This document shows, piece by piece, positions 23,558 to 31,682 of a stretch of 64,000 nucleotides of DNA. The stretch's first letter is position 1; every line of letters starts with the position of its first letter. A model generated the notes under the pieces. The model saw only the letters and a program-made list of their open reading frames with translations, had not been told where the DNA came from and did not search any database. The stretch spans positions 62,001-126,000 of the forward strand of contig CAVPBI010000019.1 of the NCBI GenBank assembly GCA_963701735.1. Reading direction: 5' to 3'. Both the position numbers and the translations under genes were made by a program. The DNA comes from CAWABB01 sp963701735. GTDB taxonomy: Bacteria; Bacteroidota; Ignavibacteria; UBA10030; UBA6906.

Positions 23558-25972
23558 ATGAGGCGGTATGTTCTGATTGCCGCGTGGCTCGCTGTCGCTG
23601 CGTGCAACGGCCGTGCGGAAGGGGTTGTGCGTGGAACGGTGTCTGACCGTGAGTCGGGTCAACCCATCGTGGGAGCCAATGTCGTTCTGGTGGGCACGAG
23701 CGCAGGGGCATCCACCACCACGGAAGGACGGTTTGCCTTCACCTCGCTCTCCGGCTTGTACACTCTCCGCATCTCGCATATCGGTCATGTTGCAGACGCG
23801 CGCGCCATCACCCTGGCCGATGGCGACACCCTGACGCTGAACGTGTCCCTGGCCCCCGCTGCGATCACTGCCCAGCCGATCACCGTCACCGCCATGCTCG
23901 GGCAACCGCGCGAGACCCCGGTTACATTCAACGATCTCACAGCAAAGGACCTCCGCGAGCAGTATACAGTCCAGGATGTGCCGGTGCTGCTGTCCGAGCT
24001 TCCCTCCACGACCTACTACTCCGAAACCGGGACATCCACCGGCTACACGTACGTGAACATCCGCGGCTTCGACGCACGGCGCATCGCTGTGATGGTCAAC
24101 GGGGTGCCGCAGAACGATCCGGAAGACCACAATGTGTACTGGCTCGACATGCCCGACCTCACGGCCAGCCTGGATGAGATCGAGGTGCAGCGCGGAGCCG
24201 GAAGCGCCTTCTACGGTCCGCCGGCGATCGGCGGGTCGATCAACCTCGTGACGAGGAACATCGGTGCGGAGAGATCACTGGAGCTGTCGGGAGGGTACGG
24301 GAGCTACAACACGAAGAGGTTCTCCGCGTCGGCGAGCTCGGGGTTGATCGAGGATCGATACGCGATTCATGCCCGCCTGTCCATGATTCAGAGCGACGGC
24401 TATCGCGATCGGGCGTGGGTCGACTACAAAAGCTACTTCCTGGGTCTCGCACGCTATGACGGGACCATGACGACGCAGATCCATCTGTACGGCGGTCCCG
24501 TCGCCGACGGCCTCGCGTTCTACGGGATTCCGAAATCGGACGTGCAGGACCGTGACAAGCGCCGCGCGAATCCGATTGCGCGCCCGGAGGAGCTGGAGAA
24601 TTTTTCACAGCCGCATTACGAGTTGCTGCATGAGTGGCGCCTCGGTCCGAGCCTGACCCTCAATAATACGATCTTCTATGTGCGGGGCGACGGGTTCTTC
24701 GACTATGACGGCTCGTGGGCGCCGTATTCGTACTTCCGCGTGACGCCGGAAGAGGGGTTCCCGTTGCAGGGCGATCCTGACACGCTCTACATTCCCGGGG
24801 CGCTGATCCGCGCCCACGTCACCAACAACCAGGTGGGTTGGCTGCCGCGGCTCACGTGGCGACAGGGGGCCGGCGAGATTGTCGCGGGTGGCGAGCTGCG
24901 GTTCCACGGCTCACACCACTGGGGGCGGCTGCAGCATTTTGAGAGCGCGCGTGCCGATATTCCATATGATTATCACTACTACGACTACAAGGGGGCGAAG
25001 GATATCGCCTCCCTGTACGTGCACGGGCTGCTGAGCCCGGCGCCTGACGTGACCGTGATGGCGAACGTCCAGTATGCGTACAATGCATACCGCCTGTATG
25101 ACGAAACGTTCGTCGGGAACGACTTCACTGTGCCGTATCATTTCGTGAACCCCCGCGTCGGCGTGAACTACAATATTACCGGCACCTGGAATACCTACCT
25201 GAGCGCTGCGTACACATCGCGCGAGCCCCGGTTGAAGAACCTGTACGATGCAGCCGAATCCAGCACGCCTCCGTCCTGGGGGAGCGTGACCCCCCAGTTT
25301 GCCGTCCTCCCCGACGGATCGTATGATTTCGACGAACCGCTCGTGACGCCGGAGCGTCTCACGAACCTCGAGGTCGGACTCGGGTACCGGAGCGATGGTG
25401 CGACTGCCTCTGCGAACCTCTACTGGATGGAGTTCACCGATGAGATCGTGCGCAGCGGGCAGGTGGATCGGTTCGGGCAGCCCATCACGGGCAACGCCGA
25501 CCGCACCAGGCATTACGGACTGGAGCTTTCCGGATCCATGCTCGCGCCGGCCGGCCTCGAAGTGGCCGCCAACGCAACCGTCAGCAGAAACCGGTTCGTG
25601 CGTCACACCGACTACTCCACTGGAACAGGCATGGTGCTGGACGGTCATCCGATCGCCGGCTTCCCGGGTCTGCTGGCGAACCTGCGGTTGACCTGGAGAG
25701 GCGGTCCGGCCGCCGTCTCGTTCAGCGCGCGGTACCAGGGGAAGTTCTACACCGATAACTTCAAGAACGACAACAACACCGTTGACCCCTTCTTCGTGGT
25801 CAACGCCTGGGCATCATATCGCATCGGAGGAACATCAGGAATGCCATCCCTCGAAATCCGGTTGCAGGTGAACAATCTGTTCGATGCGCTGTTCGCTACG
25901 TACGGCGAGGGCGAGCAGTTCTTCGTTGGCGCTGCGCGAAACGCGTTCCTGAATCTGGCGGTGAGCATATGA
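23558..25972 (+). CDS. TonB-dependent outer-membrane receptor, probably for thiamine
   Basis: 804 residues from ATG 23558 (GGAGGG seven bases upstream). Signal peptide MRRYVLIAAWLAVAA, then a carboxypeptidase-regulatory-like domain ('VRGTVSDRESGQPIVGANVV', residues 24-100), a plug domain ('NIRGFDARRIAVMVNGVPQN', 'IEVQRGAGSAFYGPPAIGG') and a beta-barrel ending 'FVGAARNAFLNLAVSI'. It should import a substrate across the outer membrane using TonB energy. The TPP riboswitch upstream and the coupled thiamine pyrophosphokinase make thiamine or a thiamine phosphate the likely substrate; this is context inference. Stop overlaps the next start (ATGA). Confidence 0.9.
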   Translation: MRRYVLIAAWLAVAACNGRAEGVVRGTVSDRESGQPIVGANVVLVGTSAGASTTTEGRFAFTSLSGLYTLRISHIGHVADARAITLADGDTLTLNVSLAPAAITAQPITVTAMLGQPRETPVTFNDLTAKDLREQYTVQDVPVLLSELPSTTYYSETGTSTGYTYVNIRGFDARRIAVMVNGVPQNDPEDHNVYWLDMPDLTASLDEIEVQRGAGSAFYGPPAIGGSINLVTRNIGAERSLELSGGYGSYNTKRFSASASSGLIEDRYAIHARLSMIQSDGYRDRAWVDYKSYFLGLARYDGTMTTQIHLYGGPVADGLAFYGIPKSDVQDRDKRRANPIARPEELENFSQPHYELLHEWRLGPSLTLNNTIFYVRGDGFFDYDGSWAPYSYFRVTPEEGFPLQGDPDTLYIPGALIRAHVTNNQVGWLPRLTWRQGAGEIVAGGELRFHGSHHWGRLQHFESARADIPYDYHYYDYKGAKDIASLYVHGLLSPAPDVTVMANVQYAYNAYRLYDETFVGNDFTVPYHFVNPRVGVNYNITGTWNTYLSAAYTSREPRLKNLYDAAESSTPPSWGSVTPQFAVLPDGSYDFDEPLVTPERLTNLEVGLGYRSDGATASANLYWMEFTDEIVRSGQVDRFGQPITGNADRTRHYGLELSGSMLAPAGLEVAANATVSRNRFVRHTDYSTGTGMVLDGHPIAGFPGLLANLRLTWRGGPAAVSFSARYQGKFYTDNFKNDNNTVDPFFVVNAWASYRIGGTSGMPSLEIRLQVNNLFDALFATYGEGEQFFVGAARNAFLNLAVSI

Positions 25973-26634
25973 GCGCATCCCGTTCACGACCCCGGGCCCT
26001 CGTCATCTGCAATGGGGAGCCGCCACGCCGCACCATGCTGCGGACGCTTGCGGCGCGCGCATCCATCGTCGTCGCTGCCGACGGCGGCGCCAACGTGTGC
26101 AGGAAGCATGGCGTGGTCCCGGATGTGATTATCGGGGATCTGGACTCGGTGACACGCGAGACCCTCCGGCAGTCGCGCCTCTCCCTGCTCCTGCGCGTCA
26201 GGCGGCAGGACAGCACCGATCTTGAGAAGGCGCTCGACTTCCTGGCGGCGAACCAGGTGCCGGAAGCTGTGATCCTGGGGGCGGACGGCCGCCGGATCGA
26301 TTTCACGCTTGGGAATCTTTCCGTGCTCTGGCGGTACCATACGCGCATGTCGCTGACGGTTGCGGGCGACGGGTGGTATGCGGTGCCGGTCCGGACCAGG
26401 ATGTCGGTCGATGCGCCCGGCGGAACGGTCGTCAGCGTCGTTCCCAACGGGAAGGTCGCTGGGCTCACGCTGCGGGGCTTCCGTTACCCCCTGAGCAATG
26501 CGACGATGCGGATCGGGGAGGTTGGGGTCAGCAATGTGGTCCGCAGCCGGCCCGCGTCGGTGTCCGTCAGGTCAGGATCACTTCTGGTCATCGTGCAACG
26601 CGCATGGACCCCGGACGCCTCGCCCAGCCGCTAG
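25969..26634 (+). CDS. thiN: Thiamine pyrophosphokinase
   Basis: 221 residues. It converts thiamine plus ATP to TPP and AMP. Visible: 'VVAADGGANVCRKHGVVPDV', 'IGDLDSVTRETL' with the catalytic Asp cluster, 'DSTDLEKALDFL' and the C-terminal beta-sandwich 'GLTLRGFRYPLSNATMRIGE' with 'GVSNVV'. The D-G-G-A-N and G-D-x-D-S motifs are diagnostic. Start ATG overlaps the receptor stop, so translation is coupled. Confirms that the operon serves salvage of unphosphorylated thiamine. Confidence 0.93.
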   Translation: MSASRSRPRALVICNGEPPRRTMLRTLAARASIVVAADGGANVCRKHGVVPDVIIGDLDSVTRETLRQSRLSLLLRVRRQDSTDLEKALDFLAANQVPEAVILGADGRRIDFTLGNLSVLWRYHTRMSLTVAGDGWYAVPVRTRMSVDAPGGTVVSVVPNGKVAGLTLRGFRYPLSNATMRIGEVGVSNVVRSRPASVSVRSGSLLVIVQRAWTPDASPSR

Positions 26635-28040
26635 TCACGCTTGCCCCGGCGGACCTTGCGATCATAGCGCTATTTGCTGCCGCGGTGATGCTGATCGGGT
26701 TCCGCGCGTCCCGGCGTCCGGGTAGCACGGCCGATTTCCTGCTCGCGGGCAGGTCCCTCACGCTGCCGGTGTTCGTGATGACCCTGGTGTCGACGTGGTA
26801 CGGGGGCATCCTCGGCGTCGGTGAGTTCTCGTATCTGTACGGGCTGTCGAACTGGTTCATCCAGGGGTTTCCGTACTACGTGTTCTCCGCTCTCTTCGCG
26901 TTCTTCCTTGCAGCGCGAGTTCACCGGGCCGGGTACATGACCATTCCCGACAAGCTCGAAGCGGCGTACGGCCGGCCGACGGCCCTGCTGGGTGGCGTAC
27001 TGACGTTCCTGCTGATGACTCCGGCGCCCTACATCCTCATGCTGGGGATCCTGGTGCAGCTTGTGACCGGGTGGAGTCTGCTCGTGTGTCTCTGCGTGGG
27101 GACGGTCGCAAGCGTGGCCTACCTGTTGACCGGCGGGTTCAAGGCCGACGTCGCAACAGACGTGTTTGAATTCGTCGTGATGTTTCTGGGGTTCGCCGTC
27201 ATCATCCCATATGCGGCGTTGCAGTACGGAGGGCTCCCATTCCTCGCTGCACATCTGCCCCCCCTTCACCTCACCCTGCACGGCGGCCATTCAGCGACAT
27301 ACATCATCGTCTGGTTCTTCATCGCGCTCTGGACGTTTGTCGACCCATCGTTCCATCAGCGCTGCGCGGCGGCGGGATCGGGAGCGGTCGCACGCAGAGG
27401 AATTCTCTGGTCGATCCCGTTCTGGTTCATCTTCGATGCGCTGACTGCGACCGCTGGCCTGTATGCGCGGGCCGTGGTGCCGGGGCTGGAGCAGCCGGTC
27501 ATGGCGTATCCGGTGCTTGCGGAAGCCGTGCTGCCCCCGGTGGCGAAGGGGATGTTCTATGCGGGGATGCTCGCGACGATCCTCTCGACGCTGAACACGC
27601 TCGCGCTGGTCTCGGGCACGACACTCGGCCGGGACATCATCGGGCGGTGGCGGGGTGTTCCGGAAGCCGGCACGGGGGCGGTGCGGTGGGGGATCGTTGT
27701 CGCTGCTGCGGGATCGATCGCGCTTGCGTACGCCGTTCCTTCCGTCATCCGGCTCTGGTATTCGATCGGGACGGCGATCATTCCGGGCCTGCTGATCCCG
27801 CTTGTCACGTCGTACTACGAACGGTGGAAGGCGCCCGCCTCATGGACGCTGGCTGCGATGGCTGCCGGGTGGTTCGTGTCGACGGGGTGGCTGCTGGCGA
27901 GCTGGGAGGGGGGAGAGCTGCTCCCCCTCGGGGGGATTGAGCCCATGTACCCCGGGCTCGCTGCGTCGGTGGTGATCTGGGCCGCGGGGTGGCTCAGGAG
28001 AGACCCGGCCGGGAGCGACCGTGCCCCGGACCTAGGATAA
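26604..28040 (+). CDS. Sodium:solute symporter family transporter, probable thiamine uptake (ThiV-like)
   Basis: 478 residues from ATG 26604, overlapping thiN by 31 nt. About 13 hydrophobic segments; SSS features 'STADFLLAGRSLTLPVFVMT', 'VSTWYGGILGVGEFSYLYG' and 'FFIALWTFVDPSFHQRC'. It should bring a solute across the inner membrane with Na+. As third gene of a TPP-riboswitch operon after an outer-membrane receptor and the kinase, it most likely imports thiamine, a role previously proposed for ThiV-type SSS proteins in other phyla; many Bacteroidota use PnuT at this place instead. Substrate remains inference. Its 3' end overlaps the convergent regulator by 9 nt. Confidence 0.85.
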   Translation: MDPGRLAQPLVTLAPADLAIIALFAAAVMLIGFRASRRPGSTADFLLAGRSLTLPVFVMTLVSTWYGGILGVGEFSYLYGLSNWFIQGFPYYVFSALFAFFLAARVHRAGYMTIPDKLEAAYGRPTALLGGVLTFLLMTPAPYILMLGILVQLVTGWSLLVCLCVGTVASVAYLLTGGFKADVATDVFEFVVMFLGFAVIIPYAALQYGGLPFLAAHLPPLHLTLHGGHSATYIIVWFFIALWTFVDPSFHQRCAAAGSGAVARRGILWSIPFWFIFDALTATAGLYARAVVPGLEQPVMAYPVLAEAVLPPVAKGMFYAGMLATILSTLNTLALVSGTTLGRDIIGRWRGVPEAGTGAVRWGIVVAAAGSIALAYAVPSVIRLWYSIGTAIIPGLLIPLVTSYYERWKAPASWTLAAMAAGWFVSTGWLLASWEGGELLPLGGIEPMYPGLAASVVIWAAGWLRRDPAGSDRAPDLG

Positions 28041-29399
28041 CTTGATCTGGTACTGCTGAATCTTCGTGTACAGGGTCTTCAGGCTGATGCCAAGGATCTT
28101 GGCCGACTCCGCCTTGTTCCCCCGGAAGCTCCGCAGCACGCCCTCAATGTGGAGGCGCTCGATCTCTTTCAGCGGAATCGCCGTGCCAATCTTCTGATCC
28201 GACATTGCCCCGACGGGGAGCGACATCGGCGCATTGGGCAGCGACAGATCCACCGGTTCGATCAGATTGTTGCGGCAGAGAATGGCTGCGCGCTCGAGGA
28301 CGTTTTCCAGCTCCCGGATGTTGCCGGGCCAATCATAGTCCATGAGGACTTCCATGGCGCGCGTGGAGATCGTCGGCTTGACGCGGGACTTCATCCGGTT
28401 TGTCAGGAAGTGGGCCGCCAGCAACGGTATATCGTTCTTCCGGACGCGCAGGGGGGGCACGTCGATCGTGATCACGTTCAGGCGATAGAGCAGGTCCTCG
28501 CGGAACCTCCCTTCCCGCACCTCCTCCTGAAGATTCTTGTTGGTTGCCGACAGGATCCGCACATCCGCTTTCAGCGTGGTGTTCCCGCCGACGCGCCGGA
28601 ATTCGCCGCTCTGGATGAAGCGGAGGATTTTGGGCTGGACGATCGGGCTGATGTCCCCGATTTCGTCGAGGAACAGCGTGCCATTGTTGGCGATTTCCAC
28701 GATGCCCTGCTTCTGCTGGCGGGCGTCCGTGAAGGCTCCCTTCTCGTGTCCGAACAGCTCGCTTTCGATCAGCGTATCAGGGATGGACGCGCAGTTCAGC
28801 GTGACGAACGGCTCGTCCGTCCGGCTGCTGTTCTGGAAGATGAAGTTCGCGATGAGTTCCTTGCCCGTGCCGCTCGGCCCCTGGATCAGGACGGTGGACT
28901 CGGTGGGGGCGACCTTTGCCGCGATTTCGAGGACGCGGCGGTAGGCTTCGCTCTCGCCGACCATCTCGAAGGGCCCCTGGATCCGCTCGAGGGTTCCCTT
29001 CATCACGATGTTGTCGATCAGCAGCTGCCGGCGCTCGAGGGCGCGCTGGATGGTCGTGAGCAGCTCGTCGGCGGTCGTGGGCTTGGTGATGTAGTCGTAC
29101 GCGCCGGTCTTCATGCATTCGACGGCGGTCTTCACGTCCGCCATACCGGTGAGCATGATGACCTCGACACCGGGGGCGTTGGTCTTGATGAACTTGAGGA
29201 CCTCGAGGCCGTCGACCTTGGGCATCTTAAGGTCGAGGAGGACGATATGATACAGTTTGGTCTGGATGGCGTTGATGGCGGTGACGCCGTCGGCTGCTGT
29301 ATCCACCGCATAGCCCGCCCCGCTCATCAGAGAGGAGAGCATGTAGCGGAATGCTTCCTCGTCGTCGACAACCAGGATCGAGAAGTCTTTCTTGTTCAT
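28032..29399 (-). CDS. Sigma54-dependent response regulator (NtrC/AtoC type)
   Basis: 455 residues. Receiver domain with phospho-acceptor Asp56 ('IVLLDLKMPK'); AAA+ domain with Walker A GPSGTGKE (174-181), the sigma54-contact loop GAFTDA (221-226, a common variant of GAFTGA), Walker B 'TLFLDEIG' (241-248) and 'RFREDLLYRLNV'; C-terminal Fis-type HTH ('NKAESAKILGISLKTLY'). It would activate sigma54 promoters upon phosphorylation. No histidine kinase is adjacent, so it is an orphan here. It has its own promoter on the minus strand. Target genes are not evident in the window. Confidence 0.93.
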   Translation of the reverse strand: MNKKDFSILVVDDEEAFRYMLSSLMSGAGYAVDTAADGVTAINAIQTKLYHIVLLDLKMPKVDGLEVLKFIKTNAPGVEVIMLTGMADVKTAVECMKTGAYDYITKPTTADELLTTIQRALERRQLLIDNIVMKGTLERIQGPFEMVGESEAYRRVLEIAAKVAPTESTVLIQGPSGTGKELIANFIFQNSSRTDEPFVTLNCASIPDTLIESELFGHEKGAFTDARQQKQGIVEIANNGTLFLDEIGDISPIVQPKILRFIQSGEFRRVGGNTTLKADVRILSATNKNLQEEVREGRFREDLLYRLNVITIDVPPLRVRKNDIPLLAAHFLTNRMKSRVKPTISTRAMEVLMDYDWPGNIRELENVLERAAILCRNNLIEPVDLSLPNAPMSLPVGAMSDQKIGTAIPLKEIERLHIEGVLRSFRGNKAESAKILGISLKTLYTKIQQYQIKLS

Positions 29400-29434
29400 C
29401 GTGCCCGCGGGTAGTGGGTCTAATAAATCACGTT

Positions 29435-29463
29435 ACTATAGAGAAAAGGCCGCTGAAAGTCAA
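29435..29463 (-). promoter_or_regulatory. Promoter of the response regulator
   Basis: Minus strand TTGACT, 17-bp spacer, TATAGT. Predicted start near 29428. Confidence 0.65.
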
Positions 29464-29470
29464 CATTTCG

Positions 29471-29499
29471 TTGATTTTGTGCGATGCAGTTGTTACCAT
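29471..29499 (+). promoter_or_regulatory. Candidate promoter of the adenosine deaminase operon
   Basis: TTGATT, 17-bp spacer, TACCAT. The predicted leader contains the 25-bp direct repeat at 29504. Confidence 0.45.
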
Positions 29500-29503
29500 G
29501 CCT

Positions 29504-29548
29504 TCGATCATCCAACGCGATCGTTCCCTCGATCACCCAACGCGAGCG
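29504..29548 (+). repeat. Two direct repeats with 25-bp period in the add leader
   Basis: TCGATCATCCAACGCGATCG (29504-29523) and TCGATCACCCAACGCGAGCG (29529-29548), 18 of 20 bases identical. They lie between promoter and start codon, a possible operator or just a small duplication. Confidence 0.6.
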
Positions 29549-29562
29549 ACCCTCCTCACTCG

Positions 29563-30672
29563 ATGAGAATCTCCGAGTCTTTCATTCGCAGGCTGCCCAA
29601 GGTTCTGCTGCATGACCATCTCGATGGTGGTTTGAGGCCGTCAACCGTGATCGAACTCGCCCGGGACTCCGGCTATCAGGGGCTCCCAACGACCGATCCC
29701 GGGGAACTGGGAGCGTGGTTCCATCGCGGCGCCCAGCGTGGCAATCTTCCCGAATACCTCGAAGGGTTCACGCATACGACCGGCGTGATGCAAACCGAGG
29801 AGGCGCTGGAGCGGGTAGCGTACGAGATGATGGAGGATATGCACCAGGACGGGGTTGTCTACGTGGAAACTCGGTTCGCGCCGGTCTTCCACACGTCCGG
29901 AGGGCTGCACTGGGACGAGGCGGTTGCTGCCGTGCTGCGCGGCCTTGAGCGTGGATCGAAGGAGTTCGGCGTGGCCTTCGGCGTCATCCTCTGCGCCATG
30001 CGGAACATGAACCTCTCCCTGGAGACGGCCGAGCTTGCGGTGGACTTGCGCGAGCGGGGCGTGGTCGGGTTCGATCTTGCCGGCGAGGAAGGCGGGTTCC
30101 CTCCCAAGAAGCACATCGACGCATTCCATTACATTCAGCGCGAGAACTTCAATATCACCGTGCACGCGGGGGAGGCGTTCGGCAAAGAGAGCATCTGGCA
30201 GGCGATCCAGTGGTGCGGCGCGCATCGCATCGGACACGCGACACGCCTGATCGAGGATATCGGGGTGGAGAAGGACGACCCGATGAAAATCACCCGGATG
30301 GGGTACCTCGCGCAATATGTGCTGGACAAGCGGCTCCCGCTCGAAATCTGCCTGACGAGCAACGTCCACACGGGCGCCGTCGACTCCATCGAAAACCACC
30401 CGTTTGGCCTGCTTTTCCGATACAAGTTCCGGGTAACGCTCAACACAGACGATCGGCTGATGAGCGACACCACCCTCAGCAAGGAGTTGCTGGTCGCGCA
30501 CAAGACGTTCCGGCTCACACTGGACGACCTCGAGAAGCTCACCATCAACGCCATGAAGAGCGCCTTTCTCCCGTATAACAGGCGCATCGAGGTGATCTAC
30601 AACGTCATCAAGCCGGGATTTGTCAAGGCCCGCCAGCGGGCGAAACGGAAGGGACGGCAGCGGGAGGCATGA
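29563..30672 (+). CDS. add: Adenosine deaminase
   Basis: 369 residues from ATG 29563. Zinc ligands His17 and His19 in 'LLHDHLDGGLRP', His200 in 'ITVHAGEAFG' with catalytic Glu203, then 'AHRIGHATRL' and the C-terminal Asp pair in 'RVTLNTDDRLMS'. It deaminates adenosine (and deoxyadenosine) to inosine. First gene of an operon with sixA (ATGA overlap) and an adenosine-specific kinase family gene, suggesting a purine nucleoside salvage unit. A longer frame upstream to 29392 crosses the promoter and was discarded. Confidence 0.93.
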   Translation: MRISESFIRRLPKVLLHDHLDGGLRPSTVIELARDSGYQGLPTTDPGELGAWFHRGAQRGNLPEYLEGFTHTTGVMQTEEALERVAYEMMEDMHQDGVVYVETRFAPVFHTSGGLHWDEAVAAVLRGLERGSKEFGVAFGVILCAMRNMNLSLETAELAVDLRERGVVGFDLAGEEGGFPPKKHIDAFHYIQRENFNITVHAGEAFGKESIWQAIQWCGAHRIGHATRLIEDIGVEKDDPMKITRMGYLAQYVLDKRLPLEICLTSNVHTGAVDSIENHPFGLLFRYKFRVTLNTDDRLMSDTTLSKELLVAHKTFRLTLDDLEKLTINAMKSAFLPYNRRIEVIYNVIKPGFVKARQRAKRKGRQREA

Positions 30673-31169
30673 ACCTCTATCTCGTACGCCACGGGGATGC
30701 GCTCGCGCGAGGCGGAGGGATTGCCAGGGATGCCGACCGCCCGCTCAGCAAGCAGGGCGAGGAGGATGCGTGGCGCGCGGGCCAGCTCCTCTCCCGCATG
30801 GATCCGGCCATCGCCCTCGTCCTGACCAGCCCGGCCGTCAGAGCGGCGGAAACGGGCCGGTTGATTGCGGACGTGCTTCCCGGCCGCCCCGAGGTCAAAG
30901 CCAGCGAGCGCCTTAAACCGGGCGCGAGAATCGACGATATCCTGAACGAGGCTATTGGGGCGGGGCGGGCATCGATTGTGGCGGTCGGGCATCAGCCCGA
31001 CCTCGGGACCCTGATCGCGTGGCTCGTCGCCGACCATGGACCGGCTTCGTTCTTCCTCCCCCCGGGGACGGTCGCGTGCGTCGAGATGCAGCCGGACATC
31101 GAGTTTCCACGGGCGAGCCTGCGCTGGCTCGTTCCGCCCGACCTGATGCGTCAGCTTCCATTGGAGTAG
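30669..31169 (+). CDS. sixA: SixA-type phosphohistidine phosphatase
   Basis: 166 residues, histidine phosphatase superfamily. Catalytic RHG in 'MNLYLVRHGDAL' (His8), 'TSPAVRAAETGRLI' and second His in 'IVAVGHQPDLG'. The short, one-domain form matches SixA, which removes phosphate from phosphohistidine on signalling proteins such as PTS or HPt domains; the window also encodes HPr and EI. Its ATG overlaps the add stop (ATGA). Whether it acts on proteins or small molecules is not visible. Confidence 0.85.
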   Translation: MNLYLVRHGDALARGGGIARDADRPLSKQGEEDAWRAGQLLSRMDPAIALVLTSPAVRAAETGRLIADVLPGRPEVKASERLKPGARIDDILNEAIGAGRASIVAVGHQPDLGTLIAWLVADHGPASFFLPPGTVACVEMQPDIEFPRASLRWLVPPDLMRQLPLE

Positions 31170-31182
31170 AAGGAGACCGCGC

Positions 31183-31665
31183 ATGAACCTCTCGGTGCTG
31201 TCCATCGAGAAGCCGCAGGAGATGAACTTCATCCTCGGCCACGCTCATTTCATCAAGACGGTGGACGATATCTACGAAGCGATCGTTCAGACGAATCCGG
31301 GGATGAAATTCGGCGTCGCCTTCTGCGAGGCCTCGGGGCCCTGCCTCGTTCGCTCCGCCGGCAATGACGAAGCGCTCGTGAAGCTGGCTCGCTCGAACGC
31401 GCTCACGATCTCCGCCGGACATACGTTCATCATCTTCATGGACAAGGGCTTTCCCGTCAACATCCTGAACGCCGTCAAGATGGTGACCGAGGTCTGCCGT
31501 GTGCACTGCGCGACGGCAAACCCGACGCAGCTCATCATCGCTGAGACCGAGCAGGGTCGCGGGATCCTGGGTGTCATCGACGGATCGACCTCGAAGGGCG
31601 TCGAGTCGGACACCGACGTCCAGACCCGCAGGGAGTTCCTGAGGAGGATCGGGTACAAACTCTGA
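31183..31665 (+). CDS. Adenosine-specific kinase family protein
   Basis: 160 residues, Adenosine_kin (DUF355) family, with 'MKFGVAFCEASGPCLVRSAG', 'ISAGHTFIIFMDKGFP', 'HCATANPTQLIIAETEQGRG' and 'LGVIDGSTSKGVE'. The name rests on an archaeal crystal-structure annotation and activity is weakly documented. Here it is third in an operon with adenosine deaminase, which supports binding or metabolising adenosine. Ribosome-binding site AAGGAG. Function beyond the family is uncertain. Confidence 0.85.
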   Translation: MNLSVLSIEKPQEMNFILGHAHFIKTVDDIYEAIVQTNPGMKFGVAFCEASGPCLVRSAGNDEALVKLARSNALTISAGHTFIIFMDKGFPVNILNAVKMVTEVCRVHCATANPTQLIIAETEQGRGILGVIDGSTSKGVESDTDVQTRREFLRRIGYKL

Positions 31666-31682
31666 TCAGCCGGAGAATGGCC

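Noticed and set aside
22940..24130. Long minus-strand open frames across the TPP riboswitch region
   Set aside because: They cross the riboswitch, the promoter and the TonB receptor start in antisense and have no recognisable protein features.
28720..28740. GAFTDA instead of GAFTGA in the sigma54 activator as a sign of inactivity
   Set aside because: GAFTDA is a common natural variant in this family, and Walker A/B and receiver residues are intact.
28149..29414. A 421-residue open frame on the plus strand opposite the sigma54 regulator
   Set aside because: Antisense shadow of a clearly conserved NtrC-type gene; composition shows no domain.
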